Origin: Prinia subflava
Taxonomy: Eukaryota; Chordata; Aves; Passeriformes; Cisticolidae
Length of the DNA stretch: 64,000 bases
Assembly: GCF_021018805.1 (NCBI RefSeq)
Contig: NW_026960611.1
Span: 2,604,001 to 2,668,000, forward strand
Direction of reading: 5' to 3'
Numbering within the stretch: the stretch's first letter is position 1; the number at the start of each line of letters is the position of its first letter. The position numbers and the translations under genes were made by a program. Shown in pieces: positions 45,299 to 56,893 of this stretch. A model generated the notes under the pieces. The model saw nothing but the letters and a program-made list of their open reading frames with translations. It made no database searches and was not told where the DNA came from.

Positions 45299-46934
45299 AC
45301 TGCTTGGTGACTAAATTCCGGACTCTAACCTTCTCTCGAGGCTGATGCGTCTCGTCCGAAGCCTGTAACAAGAGGTGATGGTTCAAAATGACAGGGTTAC
45401 TTGAGTTCTGCGGCACTGTGAGGTGATTGATGACATACAAAGCCTTTGCCAACCGACTGTGCGGGGTTTCACCCTGCATTCCCTGTTTTTGTTTTTGGAG
45501 AACATGCTTGAGTGTACCGTGAGCGCATTCTACAATCGCTTGTCCAGTCGGAGAATGAGGGATACCAAACCTGTGTGACACACCCCACGACTGTAGGAAC
45601 TGCCGTACCTTCTGCGAGGCATAAGCAGGACCATTGTCGGTTTTCACAGCAGAAGGTATACCTAGAACAGCAAAGGCCTGCCTCCAGTGGGCAATGACAT
45701 TGTGGGTCTTTTCTCCCGTGTGAGCAGACGCCCACATTGCAGAGGAGAATGTGTCCACCGTGATGTGCACACACTTGAGCTGGCCGAACTTGGCAACCTG
45801 GGTGATATCGGTCTGCCAAAGCTCCAAGGCCTTAAGGCCTCTGGGGTTTACCCCTGCCAGCAAAGGTGTAGCCAGTGTGTGACAGTTGTCACACGACTTG
45901 ACTATGTTGCGAGCCTCAGTTGGCGTCAACTGGAACTGCTTCTGCAAAGTATGTGCATTCTGATGGAAAATCCCATGTGATGCCTTGGCCTGTGTGAGTG
46001 TGTCAGGCTGAGGTACTACCCATGCTGAGCTAGCCAACTTGTCAGCTCTCGTGTTACCTTCCACTACAAATCCTGGCAAGTTGGTGTGGCTTCTCATGTG
46101 CAGAACATAGTATGGATGAACTCTGGCCTGAATTGCACACCACAAGGTCTTCAGTAAATGAAACAAGGCAGGATTACTGACCTCCTTCAAAACTGAATAC
46201 CCCAACCGCTGTGCGATGTCAGCCACATAGGCAGAATCTGTGACCAAATTGAAAGGTTCCTGGGAAAATTTTTCAAATGCCATGACTGCAGCCCTCAGTT
46301 CAACCAATTGGGCTGAGCCATCCTCATGGCCTTTCAGGACCTGCCACTCAGATCCATCCTGCCAAGTAACAATGGCTTTCCCTGTTTTCCCCAAACCATC
46401 AGTGAAGACGGTGGGTCCTTGCACTGGTTCCTGGCTATTTTTGGGCTGCAAAGAAATCTGTGTGATTTTTGCCACTTGCAGTAGCTTGTGGCTGGGAAGA
46501 TGATATGTGATGTGTCCTGAAAAATTCTCCAAAGCACTTTGCAGGGACGCACTTTTTACAAGGCTCCATTCAAAATCCTCCTGCCGTACCGGGAGTATGA
46601 TCTTTGCAGGATCTGCACCCATCAATTGCAAACAACATTGCTGGCATTTGGTTACCAGGCAAGAAATTAGCTCAAAGAATGCAGTTGCCATCTTTTGCAT
46701 CTGATGGGGAAGGAAGACCCATTCCAAGATGTGCAAAGGATCAGATGATTTGTCACTCCATTGGCCAATGATGGCCATGTGATGTAAATCGGGAGTGGTA
46801 ATGAACACAGTAATATCAATGGAAGGTTCAATGCGGTGAACTTGGCAAGCAGAAAGAACTTGCTGAACCTCCTCCAGCACTTTACATGCCTCAGGGATCA
46901 ATGTGCGAGGTGACTTTAGATCAGAGTCTCCCTT
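45299..46934 (-). pseudogene. RT end, RNase H and integrase of provirus A
   Basis: Read on the minus strand, one frame with no internal stop covers the RT connection, RNase H (TVFTDGLGKTGKAIVTW, QLVELRAAVMAFEKF, NLVTDSAYVADI: Asp, Glu, Asp present) and integrase. Integrase has the HHCC region (HQNAHTLQKQFQL, KSCDNCH) and all three acidic residues (ELWQTDITQ, KTDNGPAY, GQAIVECAHGTLK). It stops making sense at NLVTKQWE, where provirus B begins. The frame is the same as the RT frame upstream, separated only by a TGA at 46935-46937. Confidence 0.85.
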
Positions 46935-47819
46935 TCATAAATCAAACAGTGAGGACAGTTGTGCTTTGGTCAGTCCCAAGTACGGACGCAACCAAGTGAT
47001 GACACCTACCAATTTTTGGACATCATTCAGTGTCTTCACCGAATGCACAAATTGCACCTCCTGGTGTCGGATTGTCCACTCCAGAATTTTGACCCCCAAA
47101 TATTTCCAAGGAGGTTGCTGTTGTACCTTTTCTGGAGCCACCTGCAGCCTATGAGAATGCAAAGCATTCAGCAACTGAGGGTGAATCCTCAGCAGCTCAT
47201 CCTGGGTGAACGCAGCCACCAAAATGTCATCCATGTAATGGTAGACATGAGCATCAGGGAACTGCTTGCGAACTCCAGACAAGGCACGGGCCACATACCA
47301 TTGGCATATGGCCAGTGAGTTCCAAATTCTTTGAGGCAAAAATTTCCATTGATATTGCTGCACGGGCTCAGCATTATTTATTGCTGGCACCTTGAAGGCA
47401 AATTTTGGTCTGTCATCAGGATGCAAAGGAATTGTGAAAAAACAATCCTTTAGATCCATAATGAGGACCGGCCAATCCGCGGGAAGCATGGTAGGCCATG
47501 GCATGCCCGCCTGCAATGTTCCCATACTTTCCATCACGGCATTGACTTTGCGGAGGTCTTGTAGCAATCTCCATTTCCCAGACTTTTTCCTGGTACAAAA
47601 TACAGGAGTGTTCCAGGGACTGGTAGAAGGCTCCAGATGGCCCTGGTTCAATTCCTCCTGCACTAGGTTTTGAAGGGTGACTAACTTGTCATGAGGGAGG
47701 GGCCACTGGTGCTCCCAGACAGGTTTGTCCACCAGCCACTGTAAAGGAGGCGTCAGACATGCTGCACCCTTCATCGCAGTGGCCCCCATCAAAAATCTGT
47801 CCCGATGCGCACCCCCCAC
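46935..47819 (-). pseudogene. reverse transcriptase of provirus A
   Basis: The minus-strand frame has the fingers ([28 protein letters not shown]), motif A ([19 protein letters not shown]) and YMDD (near 47235). Motif B is damaged (FLPQRIWNSLAICQ, where B has LPQGMKVSPVLCQ and F has RQGM). It ends at a TGA (46935-46937) in an otherwise continuous pol frame. The Gly loss in motif B and the stop both argue against activity. Confidence 0.83.
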
Positions 47820-48334
47820 GCAGACAGAACATCCCTCCCCCAGAGGTTAGCGATAGTCTCAGTAACATGAGACCAGACCATGGCCGTCTGTCCCTCCAGG
47901 TTCGTGATCAGCACGGGCTGCTGGCTCACATAGCACTGCACTGTTCCTCCCAGTCCCGTGACAGGCGTCTCCACCCGGTCCAACGGCCACTCCAGAGGCC
48001 AGGAGGCTAGGGAGAGAACAGTAATGTCTGCGCCGGTGTCGAAAAAACCACGGCGATGAATCTCTGGCAGCGTGGCACCAGGCAGACATGCCTTACAGAC
48101 ATTTGTGGTACAGTTTGGCCTTCCACACCGACCACACAAAAACAAGGGAGTTGTGACCCTCTGTACCTTCTTTCCCCATTTCTTGCCGGCCTGCGCATTC
48201 CCCTGCCATTGCTGCCTGCCTTGCGGCACTGCCCAGACCAGCTGCACCGCAGTAGCCATGGCAGGCTGCACTGCAGTAGCCACAGAGGCCAGTTTTTGAC
48301 CTGAGGTGCCTATCCTTGCACAGGCCTCTGCCAT
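47820..48334 (-). pseudogene. nucleocapsid-protease fusion of provirus A
   Basis: In one minus-strand frame a nucleocapsid zinc-knuckle remnant (CGRCGRPNCTTNVC, with the His replaced) passes directly into protease (TLPEIHRRGFFDTGADITVL; active-site D-T-G intact; NLWGRDVLSAWG near the end). In F about 700 bp with dUTPase lie between these points, so a deletion removed dUTPase and fused the two in frame. The frame's last codons overlap the RT frame start near 47789-47819. Confidence 0.75.
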
Positions 48335-48429
48335 CTGGGGGACAGAAGGATCACCAGGAAGAACCTCTATAATTCTCCTACAATCTGCACTGCAATTACT
48401 TCTTGCAAGATTGTTTAAGTAAAAGTTTT

Positions 48430-49494
48430 CTAGCTTTGGGGTCTCCCACCTACTTCTCCAGAGAGGCAGTCAGCCTCTCTGCAAACCGTAGGAGACTCAT
48501 CAGCCCCCTGAACAACAGTCACAAAAGATTCTTTCGGAGCAGCCATTTCTAAGGTTTGAACTAATGCTGCCATGCCTGTTGTCTGGCACTGATTGAGCAC
48601 AGTGATATCAAAGCCAATCTGCTGATTAGGACCAGCATAATTGCCTGCGCCCGTCAGCACATCAGTGCCAATCACACCCCTGGGATCCTGCAGATCTAGC
48701 GTAGCATTCTGTTCCACTGCTCTGATTGCCAGCTGAGTACATTTAGATTCAAAAATGCTGTATTCTAAAGGTTGAAAGAGAACATGAGCCAAGCTTCTGA
48801 TGTTGTACAGTGTCAGAATGTCCACACTGAGCACACAGAGCAGTTTCATGACTTCCACAGACCCCAGACCATATTTTCCCACCTTATCACAAAGTTCCAT
48901 GAGAGCCTTCCACAATAAGAGGTGATAGGTGTTATGAGGGACACCCCTAAGCACAGGGAAAGCCTGGGAAACTCCTGGTAAGGTGGCAGAATTTGCCAAA
49001 TCCCGTCCCGTGGACCCCACAGGGATGGATGCCTGACTGGGAGTCAGCTCAACAGCATCTGATATCACTGGCCCAGCATGACCAGCAGCCACCGCAGGGC
49101 TAGGAATTCCATCTCCACACTCCAGGGGGCAATGTCCAAAGGCACAATCACACATCTCCTCAACCTTAGCTTTAACATCTCCCCAAAATTGCCCATGACT
49201 TCTCGGACGCACGGTCACCTGACACGGGGGAAGGGTCCAAAAGGCACCTAAAGAAGAGCCACCAGCGCAGTGTCCCTTGCCCCTGGCAAGTGCTGGCCTC
49301 ATGCCGGCTATGTCAGTGCTTGTGCCAAAGGTGAACACCCTGGTGCTTGCACTCTCCAGAGCCCTGGTACTCACAGGAGGCGGCGGGGTCGGGACCTGGC
49401 CAGTCACTGTTGGGGGCAGGCCAGCCCCCTCAGAACTTGCTCCCGGCAGCAGTGCCAAAATGCCGACCCCTGGAGCCCACTCAGAGTGGGTAGG
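48430..49494 (-). pseudogene. gag capsid region of provirus A
   Basis: The minus-strand frame 48430-49458 contains a Pro-rich linker (TGQVPTPPPPVSTRA) and capsid text (QAFPVLRGVPHNTYHLL, NQQIGFDITVLNQCQ). The major homology region is ESFVTVVQGADE, as in F (ESFVTIVQGADEPFLRFVGR), but the frame slips right after GADE. Capsid N-terminal sequences upstream are interrupted by the solo LTR at 49499. Confidence 0.75.
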
Positions 49495-49498
49495 GGAG

Positions 49499-50314
49499 TG
49501 TGAAATACAAAGTCGTGTTTCGTGTCAGGTAAATAAAGAAAATCTGTTGAGTTGTAATTGTGGAACACAGCCATGGGACAGTTATAAAGATCAGTTCTAA
49601 TAAACAACCAAAGAAAGCATGGAAGGAGGTTTTTGAACAAACCTTTTGCTTGCAATTACCTATTATAAATCTCAAGGTATTCTGTAATAAGTGTCTTAAT
49701 TATAACTTTAGAAGCTTGCTTTGTATTAAAGAATTTTAAACTGTAGTTTTAGAATGTAAAAAGGCTTTAGACAAAAGAAGGAAGTAGGAATGATCTTAAG
49801 GCTTTCTCATAGAATGGTGAAAAACATCCTGGATATGGAAGAAAGATTTCAGCTCGCCGATTTATGGTTCTTGAAAAAGGGAAACTGTACATCACTATGG
49901 AAAGATTGATAGACCTGGAAAACAGAAGCTGGACCCCACATCTGGAAGCCGGACCCCACCATCTGGGATACATATCCTGGATGCACATCCTGGAATATTG
50001 AAATCTAAGATGGATCACAATAGAGTACAGAAATTGAACAGGAACATTACCATTGTAGATTTACGATTATTAGGTATTGAATAGTGACATTAAAAATTGG
50101 AAATAGAAACTGCTGAGAAAAGCTTATGAATATGTATGAATATAGCCAATAAAATACCAGCAAGTCCAGCAATCAGTGTGCAGTCGGAAGGGAAAACCCC
50201 TACCACTGTACCCAGTGCACTGTCTTTGCTCATACTTTACCATGCTAATTAATCAATTATTAAATTGAATTGCTGCTTGATATATTGGCAACATCAAGCG
50301 TCTCATTTCTAACA
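49499..50314 (+). mobile_element. solo LTR of the provirus C family in A gag
   Basis: This 816-bp unit begins TGTGAAATACAAAG and ends CTCATTTCTAACA, flanked by the 4-bp duplication GGAG (49495-49498 and 50315-50318). It matches the C LTR throughout but with many substitutions and indels, so it is an older member of that family. The absence of any internal region shows recombination to a solo LTR. Confidence 0.9.
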
Positions 50315-50318
50315 GGAG

Positions 50319-50694
50319 GGAACCTCAGGCGGGGCGGAGAGCCACCCAAAGTAGAGATCAACCCCGACCCATGCCCAGAACCCCCCGCGCCCAGTGGCGG
50401 TGGTGCTGGGAAGGCAGTGTCCAGGACAGCCCCCAGCAAAGTCCCACCCATGGCTCGGAAGCCTACAGCAGGCATCGCCCCCCCCCCCCCCTCCCCCAGC
50501 AGAGCAGGGCAGGCTGCCTGCCCACCAGGGCAGGGTCCGACAGAAAGTCGATCAAAACCCCAACTCCGGTGGCTTGCACTGCCCGCACATGCGCGACTGG
50601 CAGCACGGGTGGCAAAGCAGCCAATGCCGGGCCTCCTCAGCCAAAAGCTGTGGCAGGTCAGGGGGCTCTGCTCCCGCTGTACCCAGGGCATATG
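50319..50694 (-). pseudogene. gag linker segment of provirus A
   Basis: This minus-strand Pro/Gly/Ala-rich frame (PAPPPLGAGGSGHGSGL, PCPGGQAACPALLG) lies between the solo LTR and the element at 50700. By position it is the low-complexity part between matrix and capsid. Confidence 0.55.
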
Positions 50695-50699
50695 TGGTG

Positions 50700-52028
50700 T
50701 GTGATAAATAACATGGGATAATTCGTGTTATAGTATATATGTATATTGTGAAAAATGTAGTATGTTAATTCATGTTCTTATAGTTAATGAAATTTATTGA
50801 AAACTATAAAACTGTATATATGTGTGTGTTTTATGAAAATATAAGTTTCAGGACACCCTGTAACATTTTGTTAAACCAAATTATGAAAAGGCAGGCACCA
50901 CCCCAGAAACTCACATTCAGAAATAGACAAAAGGTTTACGGGAAAACCGGCAGTCTCCTCGAGCACCGGGAGGAGACCCATCAAGATAAGGGGCAGGACC
51001 ATCAACAGCACCAGACTACACCCTCACCGAGCAGCAAGCATCATCATCCATATCTCGACCATTCATCAGCCATGAAGATCTATAGAAACTGGACATTAAC
51101 ATATGAACTGAGAGAAAGAACTCTTTTCAGCCTAGCCGGAGACACCCTTGGATTTGAATAGCTAGCTGGGAAACAAAGGGGAAAATGAGGAGATATTGCC
51201 AAGGGCAGAATAAAGTGTATAAAACCCAAGCCCTGGACAGGGCAAATTTGTGAACCTAGGGGGAGACAGCAGACGGCCAGGTTCTGTGTCTCAAGGTTCA
51301 CCCTTGGCATTTTCCCAGGTAAAAATTGTCAAGTATCTCCGCTGTTGGTGGGTTTACCGAAATTCTGTAATTCGATCTTTTGTTAATAAACCAAATTATT
51401 ATTTTAATTGGAATATTGTATTGGCATTTATAACATATATATTGATATATGTCTATGGGAATAAATGAAACGAGCAAGTCCGGGCTTGTAGCGAATGCAC
51501 TTTAGGACAAACAAAAGCTGCTGCCAGGAATACAAGGCGGAGCTGGAAACACGAGAATCACCGACATTAACAACAGAAAGGGGGGTGGACTGACCCTTCT
51601 GGGCAGTGGGACTGTGAAGTGCCCAGCCATCAAGAATGATATGGATCTAGCAGCAATATCGGGAAGACGCCCCTCTATTCACCATCTCACCTCCCTGTTC
51701 TGACTTTCTGAGAGACTGAATCTTTCCCTCAGAAAGCCCTATTCAACAGACAGGATGACAGAAAGAAACTCATAAGGAAAAGAAAGACAAAAGACTATGG
51801 GAGCCACAGGCAAAATAAATTGTATATAAGGGGACCCCAAAAAGGGCTGAATTCGTGAACAGGGGGAACTACGGTGCAATAGACGCCATAGTTAAAGTTC
51901 ACCCAGTGCGGATCCCGGGACTCGACACTGAACTTCCGCTTGCTGGCTTGTCCAAAATTTCTGTTTGTTGAATCTCTGATTAATAAAAATTATTTTATTA
52001 ATTGGGAATTGGCTGAGTATTTATAACA
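50700..52028 (+). mobile_element. two-part LTR-like insertion in A gag
   Basis: The unit begins TGTGATAAATAACATGGG and ends TATTTATAACA, flanked by the 5-bp duplication TGGTG (50695-50699 and 52029-52033). It has two promoter/poly(A) modules: TATAAAA at 51218-51224 with AATAAA at 51385-51390, and TATATAAG at 51823-51830 with AATAAA at 51982-51987. The modules end alike (TTAATTGGAAT... or TTAATTGGGAAT... to ATTTATAACA) but their upstream parts are not obviously similar. It may be two related LTRs in tandem or a recombinant. A small frame at 50787-51161 shows no domain. Confidence 0.65.
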
Positions 52029-52033
52029 TGGTG

Positions 52034-52758
52034 GAAATGCCGCAATTCGGGCAGAGAGTCGTTAACGAATCAGAGTCAAGGAGCGGTGGAGGCTGATCCA
52101 GGGGCTCTTCGCAGCCCCCGAGGGCTGAGAAAGCATGAAGTGGGGGCAGCTGCACCTCACACCGCTGCATCCGTGGCGCAGGGATGGGTTGGGCCAGCCC
52201 TACTGGCTCCACAGAACTGTCAAGAGCCCGTGGGGCCCGGCCTACTCGCCGCCCCCCGGGGAACCAAGATCGCAATCAGGGGTGGAAATGCCCCTCAGCA
52301 CAGCGTTGTGGGGAGGAGGGGAGGGCTCTGCTGAGCGCAAGAAGCCGAAATCCACCTCAGCTCCCGGCACAGCGACGTCCGACAGGACATCCCCGCTCTA
52401 GGTCATCACCTGGGGTGGAAGAGGAGCTCTGGGAGCTCTGCCCATCTGCACAAGCCTCAGAGCTAGACGTGTCCAGGGCCTGCTGAAACGAATCAAACAG
52501 TTTCCACTGTACTAACAAGCGCGCCACCTCTACACTAAAATCAGCAGTGAGCTCGTCCATCAAACACTGGCCTAATCGAAACCACGCCTCCTTAGAGAAC
52601 GCATCCTCAGGCGTTGGGAAGAACCCCTGTTCCCATCCCCAGAAAAACAATCTTTCAAAACCCATGTAGGAAATGGAAGCTCGCTTCCTCTCCATGAGAT
52701 CTTTCCAGATATCCAGGACCAAGGAGTCCTGCGCTGGGACCACAGGGGTTGCCATCAT
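52034..52758 (-). pseudogene. gag matrix region of provirus A
   Basis: Two adjacent ATG codons near 52758 start a minus-strand frame (MATPVVPAQDSLVLDIWK, RASISYMGFERLFFWGWEQG, CLMDELTADFSVEVARLLVQ) that looks like a helical matrix domain with no Gly-2 myristoylation signal. It runs to a stop at 52357 and then continues in the same frame from 52275 to the element at 50700. The start lies only about 50 nt after the primer site. Confidence 0.65.
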
Positions 52759-52810
52759 TGCAAGAGCAAGGAAGGGGGAGTAAGAACTATTAAGACCTCA
52801 CCCAGCTGTT

Positions 52811-52828
52811 CCTGACAAGGGGTCACCA
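52811..52828 (-). other. primer binding site of provirus A
   Basis: On the minus strand TGGTGACCCCTTGTCAGG lies two bases after the 5' LTR. The first ten bases match the 3' end of tRNA-Trp and the rest do not, so the primer is probably tRNA-Trp with decay. Confidence 0.55.
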
Positions 52829-52830
52829 AC

Positions 52831-53152
52831 TGACACAGTTTGACGTGAAAGAACCACATGACTCACAGATGTCCCAGCAGGAAAGAAAAGCAGAACTTTA
52901 CTTTCTTTCATATTTATACATTTTTGGCACCAGTTGTGGATTGGAGGATGGGATCACGACCCCTCCAACCACACTGGTCAAACAGACAGTCAATCAGTTT
53001 TTCTCCTCCTCCATAAAGGAATGTAAACAAAAAACTACCATTAGGTAAACAGAGCTATTTTTACATTAGGAAACTGTTAGAAGCGTGGGAATCTGACTCC
53101 AAGAAATTAAACAATCAGAAGGCTAAAAAATTTCTAAAAGAACAGGGCAACA
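52831..53152 (-). repeat. 5' LTR of provirus A
   Basis: This 322-bp LTR reads TGTTGCCCTGTTC... to ...CTGTGTCA on the minus strand. It pairs with 29212-29528. The outer target copy ATCTCT is at 53153-53158. Confidence 0.9.
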
Positions 53153-53158
53153 ATCTCT

Positions 53159-53699
53159 CAGTCAGGCCTTGCTCTTGTGAGCCTGAGGGCTGTTAACTTT
53201 AAATGCATCAGCAGCTGCTAATTGCTGCAGTACAGCAGGAGGAGAGTCAGTCTCCACAGCACTGCTGTAAGATAAATAATAGGGCTGATTGTGGTGTGTG
53301 AAATAGCTAGATGCCAAATCAACACTAGGATTTACCTGCTTTGCAAGTGTTGAGAGGATGGAGGTTTTCAGTAATTTGGTTTTGGGTTTTTTTGGCTATG
53401 ATTCTGGCATTAACTAAAAAAGGAAAAAGTTCACTGTGTTTAACCATGACTCTCTCAGCATAAGTAGATTTATGTAGATTTACTTGGAAAGTGGTGCTTG
53501 CAAAAAACCTTAATTCTGGAATTTAAGGTATTCTTTCCCCTAGGAAATGTCTGTACTTGTTGATTTTTGGGTCACGATAAGAGCTCACCTCTACTGTTAT
53601 TCATTCATTGAGCAAATAAAGATAAGTCGTTTAAGTGTCTGCAAGTCCTTAATGAGTCTGGACTGATTTTTGTGCAAAATTCTGCTATTCACCTACATG
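53159..53699. other. non-coding DNA
   Basis: No gene or repeat recognised between the ERV stack and a CR1 fragment. Confidence 0.45.
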
Positions 53700-54060
53700 A
53701 GAAGGATGTGAACCTGTTAGAATGAGTCCAGAGTAGGACCATGAAGATGATCAGAGGTCTGGAGCACTTCTATAAAGACAGGCTGAAAGATCTGGGGCTG
53801 TTGAGGCTGGAGATGAAAAGGCTCTGGGGACACCCAATAGCAATGTTCTGCTACCTAAAGGGGGCCAACAGGAAAGCAGGACAGGGACTTTGTACAAGGA
53901 TATGCAGTGATATGACAAAGAGTGATGGCTTTAAACTGAGAATAGAAATTTAATTTAGATATTAGGAAGAAATTCTTTAATGTGTGTGTGATGAGACACT
54001 GCAACAGCTTGCCCAGATGCCCATTCCTGGAAGTGTTCAAGGTTGGATGTGCCTTATTTT
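53700..54060 (+). mobile_element. CR1 LINE 3' fragment
   Basis: The sequence follows the sense strand of the CR1 ORF2 end: AGGACCATGAAGATGATCAG, GGTCTGGAGCACTTCTATAA, TGATGGCTTTAAACTGAGAA, AGATATTAGGAAGAAATTCT, then CATTCCTGGAAGTGTTCAAG. It is diverged and has no open frame of note. The typical 3' terminal repeat is not seen. Confidence 0.85.
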
Positions 54061-56092
54061 TGACAGAAAACTTTTGAAGTTACTGTACTGTGTTCAGATT
54101 TAAAAGCTTAACTTCACTGCTGTGTTTTACAGTCTTGACTTATGTTGTTTCTGAACTGCCTGGAGACAACATGATAAATATTTTTCATCACTATATCCAA
54201 GTATAGTCCTGAAGGATTTCTTTTGTCATTGAGTTGCTTCTAGAAATATTGCTGACTGAATTGTAAAATGTTAGGTTGATACTATGGCTTTCCGCAATCA
54301 AATATTGTCTTGCTGAATAACTTGGGGTTAAAGTTAACTCTGAGAGTAAAAACATCCAATAAGTTGTAGATTTGATCTGGTTTATGCTTTGTCCCTATAT
54401 TGTGTTTGAATGAGTCCTGAAGCTCAGGCTGTAGTGTTTGGCAGATTGCTTCTGGAAAAACAACTTGAATAAAATCCACTCAGGCTTCTCTGAGTCAAAA
54501 TGAGCCCTGGCCACTGGGGAAAGCTCTTCTCAGCAGGCTGGATAGAGTCATCTCACACTCTTCCTGGGAGGAATTAGGGAAGGAATTTAGATACCTTCCT
54601 ATAGCAAACAGTTTTCTAAGGGGTATTAAAAATTGCTTCACTCATTACTGTTATCTCTAGAAAATGCTTCTTGACACTTGAAACTTTATCACTGAATTCT
54701 CCAAAATTTTAAGGGCTGGATTCTCAGGTCTGCCTGCCTGCACTGCTAAATGAGCCATATAGACAGTCTTGTGTTTGGAGTTAAATCCCACACTTGCTCC
54801 ATTCATTGCTGCTCTAAGGGATCAATCAAAGAAGGTTTTACTTTAATCTACAGCTGACTCCAGCCCTTAGGAACACATGAATTTGGGTATTCTTGGGCAC
54901 ATACAGGCTGTACCTAAGCTAGCACATAGAGATCTGAATATGAAGTAAAATGAATTTGCATTTCCAAATTTGTCATCTTTGCCAATTAGCATAGCTGCAG
55001 GCAAATTTAGATAGGTCTTTAAGGAAACCTAGAGAAAAATCTCAGAAGGCATAACCATTAGAGAGGTTGTGTCATTCCAGCTAATCAGGGTTTAATTTCC
55101 CTCCCTTCCACTTCCTAACCTATTAACTGAACTGTGCTTGTGGATAATGGTTTTAGAAGTCTGCCTGTAGTCAACTATATCTTGCCAAAAGAAAGCCCAC
55201 TCAGTGTAAAATTCTGTTTGGGCGATCACATTTCTGGATATGTAGTCCTTGAAAGTGCAGCTATTTCATATTCAACAACCAGTTACTGTTACCTGGCTGT
55301 AATGCCATAATACACTGACTTTGATTCTGTCTCTTAACATTGCCTGCCTACTTCGAAGTCTGATGTTTTAAGGCAGCATAGAACACCAATTGATGTGAAA
55401 GTGATTTGGCATCTTTATTGCTCAACTCGCACACAGGAAATGACTACAAATGAATGTGTCATCAAATGGGAACTTTTTGCATATTTTTTTCCAGAAAACT
55501 ATGCAATGTGTAAGTTATTAATTAGCTTTGATGCACAATTTCTTAGTGGAACAGCTGTCCATCACCACTAGCATTATTCAAAGCAGTTTTCTGCTGATGA
55601 AGCAATAGTATTTGCAGGATTCTCTGATGCTAAGTGACCTGTAAACCAGCTGCACCTAGCACATGGACCATAAAATGGGAGTGGAGATGGTGCCTAATTT
55701 CAGTAAAATGTGTGCTGCTTTGTGAGCTGTCAGCCTACAGAAGAGAGCAAAACAAAAGGTGCATGAAAACAGCTGCTGAACAATGCTACAGGGGAAAAAT
55801 TCTCTGCGTGTGCAACAAAACATGGACACAAAATGTGTTTCCAGATCCCTCCTTCCTGTTAGTCACCATATGACATTTCCATGTTTAAGTGTCCCCATCA
55901 CATCAGCTGAGCCCATGGGTTTCACTTCACAGCATCTGTTCCAAGGGTCCACCTCCCAGTCTGATATATGGGGAATGGGCTGTATCCTCCTACACTTGGT
56001 GTAAAAGAGGCATGGCATTAAGACAACCATGTCACCTCTGATGTTGGAGTTTCCTCCACCTCTTACAGCAGGAACAACTAATGGATCCATGA
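54061..56092. other. non-coding DNA
   Basis: About 2 kb with no recognisable gene or repeat. Confidence 0.45.
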
Positions 56093-56098
56093 GGGGAG

Positions 56099-56887
56099 TG
56101 TTGGAGGTTAGATTTGGTTTTTTTTTCTTCTCACAGAATTTTTTCCCATAAGTTTCCAAGAAGCCTTGATGACTACTTAGTCAGAACAAAAAGGAGTACT
56201 TAAGGGATATGGCAGCACGAAGCTACACCTATTGTTTTTGAGTCCCTGGGAGTGTCCCTCAGAGGGGAGAGATGATGAGCTTTAGGAAAGGCAAAAAGAC
56301 AGATCTGGGGGAGGGAGAGGCACTCTTACTCTCAACACCAAAGAAGACAGTCAAGCTACCCTCTACCTCTGTCTCGTCCTGGGAAATCTACAATCATCTG
56401 TTCGTGTACCCAAGAATCCTGAACTCGCTTTCTCCAGCCTCTCCCCCCACCGCCGCTGCTTCTTCAGAGCTTTGAAGTTCCCCTGCTACTCTGCAGCCCT
56501 GCACTGCCCGGCCCTGCCGGGACACCCCTGCTGCTCCAGCTGCCAGCGCAGAGCTCCTCATCTCTTCCACCAGTCCGGGACTTTCCTTCCTTCCAGTTCG
56601 GCCTCTCGGAGCCCTGCAGGGGCGCCGAGATCAAACTGCTCTGGGCTTTTGTAAAAGAAAGCCCTCAAGGTTCTTAGTTCTGTTTATTATTGATGCTATA
56701 GTTGTTGTTTGTTTGTCGTTTTGTCATATATACTAGTAAAGAACTGTTATTCCTACCCCCATACCTCTGTCTGAAAGCTCCTTTAATTTTTTTAATTGAA
56801 ATAATTTGGAGAGAGGGGATTTGAATTCTCCATCTCTAGGGAGGTCCTGCCCCTTCCTAGCAGATATCTGTCTTTCAAACCAAGACA
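56099..56887 (+). mobile_element. solo LTR, same family as 11124-11913
   Basis: This 789-bp unit begins TGTTGGAGGTTAGATTTGG and ends CAAACCAAGACA, nearly colinear with 11124-11913. The flanks share the 6-bp repeat GGGGAG (56093-56098 and 56888-56893), one base longer than in its two relatives. The extra base could be chance in a G-rich site. Confidence 0.85.
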
Positions 56888-56893
56888 GGGGAG

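Larger units (their letters stand above)
29212..53152 (-). mobile_element. provirus A, env-less class II ERV, split by later insertions
   Basis: Minus-strand LTRs at 52831-53152 (5') and 29212-29528 (3') share about 95% identity by eye. Both outer edges carry the 6-bp duplication ATCTCT (29206-29211 and 53153-53158), so one integration accounts for the whole 24-kb block. Coding order on the minus strand is gag, nucleocapsid/protease, RT, RNase H, integrase, then polypurine tract and LTR, with no env. Later arrivals break it: provirus B inside the integrase (29847-45292), a solo LTR (49499-50314) and a two-part LTR element (50700-52028) inside gag. Removing the nested elements leaves about 6.4 kb. 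Class II (ERVK/alpha-beta) placement rests on the 6-bp duplication, the primer site beginning TGGTGACCCC, and close similarity to the dUTPase-bearing provirus F. Confidence 0.9.
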
